64,000 bases of DNA from NCBI GenBank assembly GCA_027972325.1, contig JAPMOS010000089.1:97380-161379 (forward strand), given 5' to 3'. Below the pieces are notes generated by a model. It searched no databases. It saw nothing but the letters and a program-made list of their open reading frames with translations, and was not told the DNA's origin. The stretch comes from Paratrimastix pyriformis (taxonomy: Eukaryota > Preaxostyla > Paratrimastigidae). A program made the translations under genes and the position numbers. Below are positions 27,601-38,100 of this stretch, piece after piece; positions within the stretch are counted from its first letter, which is position 1, and each line of letters begins with the position of its first letter.

Positions 27601-29078
27601 ACCCAATCATCATCATCATCCGATCATCCTCATCATCACCCAATCATCGTCCACTCTCCATCCATTCATCAGTCATCACCCAGTCATCATCCAATCATCA
27701 ACATCATCATTCTGACGAGGTGTGTATGGGCTACAGCTGGGTGGTGTGCATGGGTGTCAGGCACGAGGAGGGCAAGACCAGACCTGCACCTCCAGGGGGG
27801 GGCCCGCGGCGGGCAGGACGTTGGGGTGGTGCACGGCGGCGGGGATGTAGCCCTCGTTGTTGATCATGGCCCGCTCCAGGTCCGTCTCGGGGGCCGCGGT
27901 GGCCTTCAGGGCCACGTTTTGCTGGCCCATCCGAGCGTCGCCCATCTTGAAGGAGATCCCGAAGGCCCCCACGCCCAGCACGTGGTACGGGTCGATGATG
28001 TCGGGGTCCTCGGGCCGCGCCTTCTTCTGCAGGCTGGGCCCGGGCAGGTGCCGGTAAAGGGGGGGGTCGCCCACCACCGGGATCAGCGTCAGCTTCCCGC
28101 CCCCCCGGAGGAAGGCCTCGGTGTCCATGGTGGACTTCCTCCCGCCCTGGCTGGCCACGAACAGGCGCGCACCGCACGGCGGCGCCGGTTGGCTTGTTGC
28201 CGGCGAGGGAGAGGGCGGGGGCGGTGGGGGCGGTGGGGCCGATGGGCTGGTGCTTCCGCCACCGCACGGCGCCAACGGTGCTTGTGGGTCACCCAACGGT
28301 GCTTGTGGGTCACCCAACGGTGCTTGTGGGTCACCCAACGGTGCTTGTGGGTCACCCAACGGTGCTTGTGGGTCACCCAACGGTGCTTGTTGGCCACCCA
28401 ACGGTGCTTGTGGGTCGCCGCACGGCGCTTGTTGGCCAACGCACGGCGCTTGGCTTGCTGCCGGCGAGGGAGAGGGCGGGGGCGGTTGGGCCGATGGGGC
28501 CGATGGGTTGGTGCTTCCTTCTTCGGAATCCGATTGGGTCTCCTGCAATGCGAATCCCGGTGTGTGTGGTGTGTTGAGGGGAGGAGGTCGGTGAGACGGC
28601 GTTTGAATCGATCATCATCACGAGATCAGAGACAAACAACAAGGGTCTGGTTGTTATTCCTGATCCAGTTTCTTTCTTTTTCTCCCATTCAAGGCGAATC
28701 CACTCATCATTTGATCAAACATGAGGGAGATGCACTGATATCAAAATGGCAAACACCAAAAACGAAGCAGACCAAGTATTCTTTGATATAGCGAGCATCA
28801 TCCTCTTTGGGCACGTCCCCGAGACGGAAGCGCGGAATGAGCCCTTCACGGCGCGGGGATCTCAGGGTCGTGATCTCAACCAAAGCATCGCTCGGGGTGT
28901 CCGGATCAACTACAGCGTGATCGGGAAGAAAAAACGCAATACGGATGCCAAAGGAGCACAATGAAAATTGAAAGCCCCCATCCCACAGACATGCCGAAAT
29001 CACAAGAGTTTTCCGCTTGAACGGTGAGTCCCCGGACCCGGGGCCAGAGTATTCCAAAACGACCCTGTAGGCGTGCAT
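21609..29078 (-). CDS. Locus C: kinase-coiled coil-LRR protein (fullest copy)
   Basis: Exons: a 28991-29078, b 28773-28909, c 27784-28542 (253 codons), d 26675-27379 (235 codons, intact), e 26176-26337, f 25970-26047, capping LRR 25751-25828, LRRs 25478-25561, 25114-25193, 24767-24850, 24354-24437, 23999-24082, 23742-23825, 23422-23505, 23048-23131, 22629-22709, 22303-22386, 21868-21951, terminal 21609-21680 (IQRLF, TAA). About 1000 residues. Kinase motifs: GVGAFGISFK, VALK, HND, DLG, GTPGFMAPEL. LRRs follow LDLSxNxIGxEGARALAGAL and are of the ribonuclease-inhibitor type. Exon c has a run of DPQAPLG heptapeptides absent from D. The second LRR exon is 80 nt, a 4-nt loss that shifts the frame; the D copy is intact there. 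All introns are phase 0 except a-b (phase 1). Confidence 0.75.
22918..23013 (+). repeat. GGGCA pentamer array
   Basis: About 19 tandem copies of GGGCA in an intron of locus C. The matching array in locus D (38176-38340) is longer and holds some irregular units. Confidence 0.9.
26430..26620 (-). repeat. TGTCTGTCG(A/G)G array in intron d-e
   Basis: Units of GTCTGTCTGTCGAGT on the coding strand, next to a GGGCT array. Locus D has the same arrays at 34605-34755 with other copy numbers. Many GTCTG motifs here could act as decoy donors. Confidence 0.7.
27475..27715 (+). repeat. ATC microsatellite in intron c-d of locus C
   Basis: (ATC)n and CAATCATC units. Same intron position as the array in loci B and D. 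Confidence 0.9.
28263..28460 (-). repeat. 21-bp coding tandem repeat in exon c of locus C
   Basis: About 7 to 9 copies of a 21-bp unit giving DPQAPLG or GQQAPLG in frame. It is absent from the equivalent exon of locus D, where the linker is shorter. Confidence 0.85.
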
Positions 29079-29468
29079 CGATTTATCGTTGAAGAGAGAT
29101 TGCTTGCTTCTGGAGAACTGGGAGAAAACTCGAGCGCTCACCAGGGTCAGAGCGAACCGTGACATCAGAATGTGACATCTGTCGATGATCTTTCGTCTGG
29201 GCCCGCCTGGCCCTGCCGCATTAATGTAGAAGCACCCCCCCGGGCCTGGGTGAGCCCTGGTGTCAGACCGGCCCGGGCGGGTCACCCCGCGCCCTAGGCT
29301 GCACCCAAATGAAAGCTCGCTCATATTCAGTGAGGTCTGCATTTTTTCCAAAACCGCACGATTTGTCCCGGGGGGTTACGCCCGACCATAAAAGCTGGCA
29401 TTCATTTTTTTCCAAAACCGCACGACGGCGAATTCACCCGAACCACACGGAAAAAACCCGCTGCGAAT
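29079..29468. promoter_or_regulatory. Divergent intergenic region upstream of locus C
   Basis: Contains a stretch matching 16960-17060 and a local duplication of TTTTTTCCAAAACCGCACGA near 29340 and 29407. No gene is seen. The locus C start codon lies at its left edge and the proline-rich gene at its right. Confidence 0.35.
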
Positions 29469-30008
29469 GTGTCTTCAACCCGGCCAAGCGTGCACGACAG
29501 TGAGTCGAGTGCGGACACCGGGGCGCCCCTACCTGAGCGCCAGGCCTTCTTGCCACGACCACCCACCGCTGGTTCCCCGAGCGCCTCGCCGGTCCGCGGA
29601 TGGTGGCTATCCGTCCCGACCCGTCCCTCCCTCCCACGCCCTGCCCAACCCGCCCTTCTGCCGTCTCTGGAGACCCAGCAGCGCTCAGGCCACCCACATG
29701 GCCATCAGCCCTCAGGCTCCCAGCAGCCTCAGGCCACCCACACCACGCAGCAGCCTCAGGCCACACACCACCTCAGCACAGCCTCGGCTTCTTTGCCAGC
29801 ACCCACTTGTCATGGGCTACTACGCCTATCCCCACCCCCCGGGCCCTTTTACCCCCCACCGGGCTATCCCCCACCGGGCTACCCCCCACCCGTCCCATAT
29901 GGTTACTATCCTCCATCATCCGTCCGGCCCTTCATCCCGGCCCCCATGCCTGACCTATCACCCCCACCTCAGCCTCTCATGGGGGGTCCTCTGACTCTCC
30001 CCCACTAG
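29469..30008 (+). CDS. Proline-rich PPPGY protein
   Basis: A 179-codon frame ending in TAG at 30006-30008. The middle is rich in Gln, His and Pro, and the C-terminal third reads YPPPGYPPPGYPPPVPYGYY, then a Pro-rich tail to GGPLTLPH. Such PPPGY repeats occur in disordered cytoplasmic proteins and can bind WW domains. A second frame gives a better-looking MGYYAYPHPPGPF just before the repeats, so a one-base error near 29850 is likely. The segment RWFPERLA followed by GTCCGCGG at 29575-29600 repeats an exon seen at 17.37-17.40 kb, so part of this frame may be intron. The gene is divergent from locus C. Confidence 0.45.
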   Translation: MSSTRPSVHDSESSADTGAPLPERQAFLPRPPTAGSPSASPVRGWWLSVPTRPSLPRPAQPALLPSLETQQRSGHPHGHQPSGSQQPQATHTTQQPQATHHLSTASASLPAPTCHGLLRLSPPPGPFYPPPGYPPPGYPPPVPYGYYPPSSVRPFIPAPMPDLSPPPQPLMGGPLTLPH

Positions 30009-30532
30009 GGGCGACACGCCTCGTCCCGGCAGCCCCCATGGCTCCCTTGCGATCGTCTGGTGGCGTGTTGATCCTCTGTTGTCGTCGCTCTTTCGTACAC
30101 GATGTTTTTGTTCAGACGGATTGAGTTTTTCGAAGAGAATGAGTGTGGAAGACCAAGCATTTCGGTCGGCATATCATTGATATGCCCTTCTCGTCCGAAC
30201 CGTTCGTTTCCGCCCAGGTGTTGCGATTGTCATCGAATAAGGATTACACCAGCTCTCAAATGAGGCCCATTCATGAAACCCGCGTTTCCCATGGCCCGGG
30301 TTTTCCCACGTGGCCCGGGTTTTCCTTCCAACTCAATTCAAACTCAAATTATTACATTCAAGTCTGTCAATCTCCTGAGTCCTCGCATGTCACACGCGTC
30401 CACTAAGCGTGCGAATCGCAGATCCGCATTGCCTCCCTCGAATTCCGTGGGAGCGCTCGGTCACTTAACGTAACACCCCTGGTGCAGCCTACCGGTACAC
30501 GTCCATCTGAGGACTCAGCCGGAGTTTGAGCG
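30009..30532. promoter_or_regulatory. Region upstream of locus E
   Basis: Holds the second copy of the dispersed repeat (30340-30450) and a short tandem duplication of GGCCCGGGTTTTCC at 30290-30325. No gene is seen. Confidence 0.3.
30340..30450 (+). repeat. Dispersed repeat, copy 2
   Basis: Same orientation and similar sequence to 9238-9345, including CTGAGTCCTCGCATG and GCGTGCGAATCGCAGATCC. Confidence 0.6.
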
Positions 30533-31141
30533 ATGCACGCCTACAGAGTCGAGTTGGAATACTCTGGCCCCGGGTCCGGTGGCTCACCGTTCAAGCGGGA
30601 AACTATTGTGATTTCGGCATGTCTGTGGGATGGGCTTTCTCTTTTTTGATTGTGCGACTTTGGCCACCATTTTCTGCGTGGTTGTTTTTTTTTTTTCCTT
30701 CCCCGGTCACGCTGTAGTTGGTCCGGACACCCCGAACGATACTTTGGTTGAGATCACTACCCTGAGTCAGCCTCGCCGAGAAGGGCGCATTCCGCGCTTC
30801 CACCTCGGGGACGTGCCCAAAGAGGATGATGCCCGCTATCTCAAAGTCTGCTTCGTTTTTTGTGTTTGTTTGATATCAGGTTTGCTCCTTTTTTTGACCT
30901 CCTGTGTGATCAAACGCTTTTTTAACAAAACAGTTGTGATCAGACACGTAGAAAGAGTGATTTGAATTTGAACGGGAAAATAAAGAGAAGCGGGATGGTT
31001 TTTGTTCTTGTCTCTGATCTCATGATGATCGATCAAACGCTCTCACAAAAAGCAGAGATGGGATTTTGACAGAACGACGAGGCTGGACGAGACTGGAATC
31101 AGAAAGTGTCATCTCGCAGCCCCCTCTTTTCCGTGTTCGGA

Positions 31142-31262
31142 GTGTGGTCTCACCGACCTCAACACACACACACACACACACTGTCCCTTTCAACATCTGC
31201 TTCTGTACAACACTCACACACTCACACACTCACACACTCACACACTCACACACTCACACACG
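31142..31262 (+). repeat. ACAC and CTCACA tandem repeats
   Basis: (CA)n followed by CACACT hexamers in the intron b-c remnant of locus E. Confidence 0.9.
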
Positions 31263-31761
31263 TAGGGCTTCACCCGGCGCGCCCCGCCCGTTCGGTGCAG
31301 CTGCTGCTGGCCCTGGACACGGGTCTGATCGGTGAAGGGGGAGGGGTGGTGGTGATGATAATTTGATGATGTGTCTGCTGCTGTGCGATGTGGTGTGAGC
31401 GTATCCACGCCATGTGACGGATCCCTTGTGGGTCCTGATTTCCGGTTTCGGATGTTGACGTGCTCTTCCGCCTGAAGGCTTTACCGTTGACTGACCCTTG
31501 TTCGCTGCCGCCTGCTTGCGCATCTTCCTTTGAACGCGCTCGTTCTTCAAAAGAATGAGCAGCCCCCTTCTCTAGCAAGCACTGGCTCTTTTCAATGGGC
31601 TGGGCTGGCTGTCTGTCTGTCTGTTTGGGCTGTCTGTCTGTCTGTTCTCTCTGGCTTGGCTGGGCCGGGTGGCTGTGTTGTCGAGCTCGAGGTGTGGTGG
31701 CGGTTTTGGTCCGGACGCCTCGTTGGTTGGCCCAATGTACAACCTTTTCTCCTTCCACCAG

Positions 31762-32248
31762 GCCGAGGCAGCCAGGGCAGCCGAAGAGGAGACAGCCGAA
31801 GAAGCCCACCGCAGGGCAGCCGAAGAGGAGGCAGCCCGCCGCAGGGCAGCAGAGACAGCCGAAGAAGCCCGCCGCAGGGCAGCCGAAGAGGAGGCAGCCC
31901 GCGGCAAGGCAGCCGAAGAGGAGGCAGCCCGCCGCAGGGCAGCCGAAGAGGAGGCAGCCGAAGAAGCCCGCCGCAGGGCAGCCGAAGAGGAGGCAGCCCG
32001 CCGCAGGGCAGCCGAAGAGGAGGCAGCCGAAGAAGCCCGCCGCAGGGCAGCCGAAGAGGAGGCAGCCCGCCGCAGGGCAGCCGAAGAAGAGGCAGCCCGC
32101 CGCAAGGCAGCCGAAGAAGAGGCAGCCCGCCGCAGGGCAGCCGAAGAGGAGGCAGCCCGCCGCAGGGCAGCCGAAGAAGAGGCAGCCCGCCGCAAGGCAG
32201 CCGAAGAGGAGGCAGCCGAAGAAGCCCGCCGCAGGGCAGCCGAAGGCT
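31762..32248 (+). repeat. Expanded coiled-coil coding repeat
   Basis: Tandem 33-bp units (GCAGCCGAAGAGGAGGCAGC type) giving AAEEEAARR in frame, with AAEEEAAEEARRR variants. It is about three times longer than the coil exons of loci B, C and D. Confidence 0.85.
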
Positions 32249-32250
32249 TG

Positions 32251-35109
32251 ATGCACGCCTACAGGGTCGTGTTGCGGTACTCTGGCCCCGGGTCCGGGGA
32301 CTCACCGTTCAAGCGGAAAACTCTTGTGATTGCGACATGTCTGTGGGATGGGGGCTTTCTATTTTTGATGTTGTGCTCCTTTGGCCACCTTTTTATGTGT
32401 GTTTTTTTCTTTCTCCCCCGGTAGTTGGTCCGGACACCCCGAGCGATACTTTAGTTGAGATCACGACCCTGAGACCGCCGCGCCGTGAAGGGCGCATTCC
32501 GCGCTTCCGTCTCGGGGGCGTGCCCAAAGAGGATGATGCTCGCTATATCAAAGAATACTTGGTCTGCTTTCGTTTTTCGCGTTTGTTTTGATATCCGTTT
32601 TTGCATCGATCTCATGTTCGATCAAACAATGAGTGGATTGGAATTTGAATGGGAGAATAATACCAAAAAAGCAGTTACACTTAGAAGAGTGTGTTGGCAT
32701 TTGAATGGGAGAAATATCGAAGCGGGATGATGAGGAAAAACAGTCAGACCCTCATTCGGTTGTACCTTTGTTTCTTGTCTCTGGCCTCATGATGACCGAT
32801 CAAGTCCCACCAGACTGGTGGGACTTGCAGCCTCTTGCCTGTTTTTTCCTCCCTGGTCTCACCTACCTCGACCTCCTCCCCACACACACACTCACACAGA
32901 ACGCCAACACATCGACCCCATCGGCCCCATCGGCCCCACCGGCCCCATCGGCCCCATCGGCCCCACCGCCCCCGCCCTCTCCCTCGCCGGCAACAAGCCA
33001 ACCGGCGCCGCCGTGCGGTGCGCGCCTGTTCGTGGCCAGCCAGGGCGGGAGGAAGTCCACCATGGACACCGAGGCCTTCCTCCGGGGGGGCGGGAAGCTG
33101 ACGCTGATCCCGGTGGTGGGCGACCCCCCCCTTTACCGGCACCTGCCCGGGCCCAGCCTGCAGAAGAAGGCGCGGCCCGAGGACCCCGACATCATCGACC
33201 CGTACCACGTGCTGGGCGTGGGGGCCTTCGGGATCTCCTTCAAGATGGGCGACGCTCGGATGGGCCAGCAAAACGTGGCCCTGAAGGCCACCGCGGCCCC
33301 CGAGACGGACCTGGAGCGGGCCATGATCAACAACGAGGGCTACATCCCCGCCGCCGTGCACCACCCCAACGTCCTGCCCGCCGCGGGCCCCCCCCTGGAG
33401 GTGCAGGTCTGGTCTTGCCCTCCTCGTGCCTGACACCCATGCACACCACCCAGCTGTAGCCCATACACACCTCGTCAGAATGATGATGTTGATGATTGGA
33501 TGATGACTGGGTGATGACTGATGAATGGATGGAGAGTGGACGATGATTGGGTGATGATGAGGATGATCGGATGATGATGATGATTGGGTGATGATGATGA
33601 TGATGATGATAGGATGATGATAATTGATGCCGTGATAATTGATGTTGTGATGATGATTGGCGTGATGAATTGGATGATGATTGAGATTGGATGATGATGA
33701 TGATGATGATGATGGCCCATGCACACCTCGTCGAGTGATTGCGTTGTTCACCCCCACCCATCCCCGTCCCCGTCCCCGTCCCCCGTCCCCCGTCCCCCGT
33801 CCCCCCGTCCCCCGCGCAGCTCGAGCCGGGCGGGCCGGTGCTGCGGTGTCTGTTGACGCCCTTCTGCGAGGGGGGCGACCTGGACAAGGTCATCCGGCGC
33901 CACCTGCGCAGCCCCTCGGCCGACCCGGACGCCGACCGGGAGGAGCGCTGGTGGCTGCTGGTGGACATGGTGCGCGGGCTGGCCTACCTGCACGGCAAGC
34001 CCTTCGAGCAGAACGACCGCCAGGTGCTGCACAACGACATCAAGCCGGCCAACGTGCTGCTGCGCCCCGCCCCGGACACGCAGCCGCCGCGGCTGAGGGC
34101 CCTGCTGGCCGACCTGGGCATGGCCTGCGAGTGCACGGACGGCTCGTCCAACGAGCCGCTCATCCGGGGCACGCCCGGCTTCATGGCGCCCGAGCTGGCC
34201 TCGGCTTGCACGGCCGAGGGTCAGGCCCTGCTGGAGGCCTCGGGGGTGCCGCTCGGCAACACGCCCGCGACGGACGTCTACGCGATGGGTGTGACGCTGT
34301 TCTGCCTGTACAGCCAGACGGACTCGGCCCACAAGACCGAGGAGCGGCCCTCGGAGGAGGAGCTGCGAGGCCTTCGCCGAGGTGGGCAAGCTGTGCGGCG
34401 GCCAGATGGCGGCGGCGGCGGCAGCGGAGGTGGTGGAGCTGCTGGTGCGCATGTGCAGCGAGAAGCCCACCGACCGCCCCGACATGGCCCGCATCCAGAA
34501 GGCCGTCCTGAACTTCAACCAGGTCCGCAGCCCCCGCCAGCCCCGCTTTTTTGGGATGGGACACCTGGATGTACTGACTGTCTGGCTGTGTTGGCTGGCT
34601 GGCTGTCTGTCGAGTCTGTCTGTCGTGTCTGTCTGTCTGTCGGGTCTGTCTGTCGGGTCTGTCTGTCGAGTCTGTCTGTCGAGTCTGTCTGTCGAGTCTG
34701 TCGATCAGTTTGTGCTGGCTGGGCTGGGCTGGGCTGGGCTGGGTTGGGCTGGGTTGTCGAGCTGTCTGGCTCGCGGTGTGGTGACGGTTTTGGTTCGGAC
34801 GTCTCTCGTTGGTTGGCCCAATGTTCAACGTTTGCTCTCCTTCCCCCAGTACGTCGAGAGGGAAGTCTGGGGAAAGGCATGTGAAGCGGAGGCAGCCCGC
34901 ATGAAGGCACGTGAAGAGGAGGCAGCCCGCCGCAAGGCAGCCGAAGAGGCAGCCCGTCGCAGGGCAGCCGAAGTGGAGGCAGCCCTCCGCAGGCCAGCCG
35001 AGCCGGAGGTCTGGGGATGGGATGTGCGGGCTGGGGTGGAGCGAAGGCGGCCTTGGCGAGGCCTCCGCGGTGGGTGGGGCAACGTCGTGCCCGTTGGTTC
35101 CCACACTCG

Positions 35110-35145
<36 letters not shown>

Positions 35146-38100
35146 AGCAAGTGGAACTGGAACGGAGCCTGAGGAGGACGAGCGAGCCGCCCTCGATTTG
35201 GCCCGCCGCTGCACGGAGACGGAGGTCTGCCCTGTGGTGACTGGTGCTGGCGCCCCGGGCAGTGGGAGGGAAGGCGAGTGACGCTCATCATCATCATCAT
35301 CATCATCATCATCGCTGATCCGACGGGGGTGGCGGCGTCTGCTGATGGGATCGGGGCGGCCCCAGCTGCGGCTCAGGAATGGACGCGCCAAGTTCATGGT
35401 GTGCCTGGCGGCCTGGCTGCAGACCAACCGCACCGTCACCAAGGTCTGCCTGCTGGCGACCGGCTCACGCCCTTCGCTGGCTGCGGCAGGGTCCCGCCTT
35501 GCAACGCACTGAGCAGCCCCCGCTCTGCCTTCCGTGCTCATCACCATCATCACTCGCACCCACACGGTGTTTCGGCATCTCGGTCGCTCCGCTCTGCGGC
35601 CCTGGCACGCCGGTGGTCATCGCCCATCTCAGCTCCGCCTCTGTGATTGCAATATTGACGCCGAGGGGGCGCGTGCCCTTGCGGGGGCGCTGGAGCACAA
35701 CACCAGCCTCCAGCAGGTCTGCCCAGAGAGGAGAGGAAGGGGCCCACCACACACAGACACCCGCCGACACCACCCGGCCACCAGCCCCGCCCTGCCCCCT
35801 GGCATGGAAGCTGCATGCTTGCCCCCCTTCATTGTTGCAGCCCCCCACCGCCTCTTTCCGCTCGCCCTCACCTCCATCATCGCTCGCACCACCCACTCGG
35901 TTTCGGCATCTCGGTCGCTCCTCGGCTGCTGCTCTGCGGCCGTGGCACGGACGCTCCGCACCTCTGGCCGCCCCGGTCGGTGGTCATCGCCCATCTCAGC
36001 TCAACCTCTGCGAGAACCGGATTGGCGCCGAGGGGGCGCGTGCCCTTGCGGGGGCGCTGGAGCACAACACCAGCCTCCAGCAGGTCTGCCCAGAGAGGAG
36101 AGGAAGGGGGTCCCACCAGACACCCGCCGCCGACACCACCCGGCCACCAGCCCCGCTTGCCCCGTCGTTGTTGCAGGCCTTCGTTGTTGCAGCCCCCACC
36201 GCCCGCCCGCCCGCCCGCCCGCCCGCCCGCCCGCCCGCCCCACTCTGCCCCTTTCCGCTCGCCCTCACCTCCATCATCGCTCGCACCACCCACTCGGTGT
36301 CGGCATCCCGTCTACCTGGCCGCCCCGGTGGTCATCGCCCATCTCAGCTCGACCTCAGCTGCAACGGTATTGGCGACGAGGGGCGCGGGCCTTTGCGGGG
36401 GCGCTGGAGCACAACACCAGCCTCCAGCAGGTCTGCTGGCCCAGCCCAGGGAGGAGAGGAAGGGGCCCACCACACACACACACACACACCCGCCGCCGAC
36501 ACCCGGCCACCAGCCCCGCCTTGTCTGGCATGAAGAGGCCGCATGCTTGCCCCCAGGCCTTCGTTGTTGCAGCCCCCACCGCCCGCCCGCCCGCCCGCCC
36601 GCCCGGCCAGCCCCACTGCCTCTTTCCGCTCGCCCTCACCTCCATCATCGCTCACACCACCCACTCGGTTTCTGCGGCGCTCCTCGGCTGCTGCTCTGCG
36701 GCCGTGGTACGGACGCTCCACCCTGGCCGCCCGGTGGTCATCGCCCATCTCATCAGCTCGACCTCAACCGGAACGGGATTGGCGCCGAGGGGGCGCGTGC
36801 CGTTGCGGGGGCGCTGGAGCACAACACCAGCCTCCAGCAGGTCTGCTGGCCCAGCCCAGGGAGGAGAGGAAGGAGAGGGGTCCACCACACGCCAGCCCCG
36901 CCCCAGCCCCGCCCTGCCTGGCATGGAGGCCGCATGCTTGCCCCGTCGTTGTTGCAGGCCTTCGTTGTTGCAGCCCCACCGCGCGCCCGCCCGCCCGCCC
37001 TCACCTCGCACCCACTCGATTTCGGCATCTCGATCGGTCGCTCCTCGGCTGCTGCTCTGCGGCCGTGGCACGGACGCTCCGCACCTGACCGCCCGGTGGT
37101 CATCGCCCATCACAGCTCAACCTCGGCAGCAACCAGATTGGCGACGAGGGGGCGCGTGCCGTTGCGATGGCGCTGGAGCACAGCACCAGCCTCCGGCAGG
37201 TCTGCTGGCCCAGCCCAGCCCAGGGAGGAGAGGAAGGAGCCCCACTCTGCCCCTTTCCGCTCGCCCTCACCTCATCATCGCTCGCGCCCACTCGGTTTCG
37301 GCTCCTCGGCTGCTACTCTGCGGCCGTGGCTCGGACGCACCTGGCCGCCCGGTGGTCATCGCCCATCTCATCAGCTCGACCTCAACCGGAACGGGATTAA
37401 GGCCGAGGGGGCGCGTGCCCTTGCGGGGGCGCTGGAGCACAACACCAGCCTCCAGCAGGTCTGCTGGCCCAGCCCGGGGAGGAGAGGAAGGGGCCCACCA
37501 CACACAGACGCCCGCCCGCCCGCCCGCCCGCCCGCCCCACTCTGCCTGTTTCCGCTCGCCCTCACCTCCACCATCGCTCGCACCACCCACTCGGTTTCGG
37601 CATCTCGATCGGTCGCTCCTCGGCTGGTGCTCTGCGGCCGTGGCACGGACGCTCCGCACCTGGCCGCCCGGTGGTCATCGCCCATCTCAGCTCGACCTCG
37701 GCGCGAACGGTATTGGCGACGAGGGGGCGCGGGCCTTTGCGGGGGCGCTGGAGCACAACACCAGCCTCCAGCAGGTCTGCTGGCCCAGCCCAGGGAGGAG
37801 AGGAAGGGGCCATTTGAGGCATGCAGCTGATGACACATATTCCCATTTGCCGCTGATGACACATATGCCGCTGACACCACCCGGCCACCAGCCCCTCCCT
37901 GCCTAGCATGGAACCCGCATGCTTGCCCCGTCGTTGTCGCAGCCCTGCCAGCCCCACTCTGCTTTCCGCTCGCCCTCACCTCCATCATCGCTCACACCAC
38001 CCACTCGGTTCCTCGGCTGCTGCTCTGCGGGACGCTCCACCCCTGGCCGCCCGGCCCATCTCAGCTCACCCTCAGCTGGAACGAGATTGGCGCCGAGGGG

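Larger units (their letters stand above)
21320..28245. repeat. Large inverted repeat 1, left arm
   Basis: Nearly identical to the reverse complement of about 32945-39925. Matched pairs of positions sum to about 61190 at the inner end and about 61240 at the outer end; the drift comes from indels, mainly in the GGGCA array. The arm carries exons c to terminal of locus C. The spacer is about 4.7 kb. Confidence 0.9.
30533..32250 (+). pseudogene. Locus E: N-terminal module and coil without a kinase
   Basis: Exon a 30533-30620 (starts MHAYRVELEYSGPG), exon b 30718-30845 (ends RYLK then GTCTGC; 9 nt shorter than paralogues but still in frame). Intron b-c follows to about 31260 and matches the paralogues, but no kinase exon appears. 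A sequence resembling intron d-e then leads to a coil exon from 31762, after CCACCAG, with a long array of AEEEAARRRAAEEEAARRKA. The coil stays open to 32250 and continues without a stop into MHAYRV of locus D. I infer a deletion of the kinase between two introns and a fusion to locus D. It could be expressed as a kinase-less variant. Confidence 0.55.
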
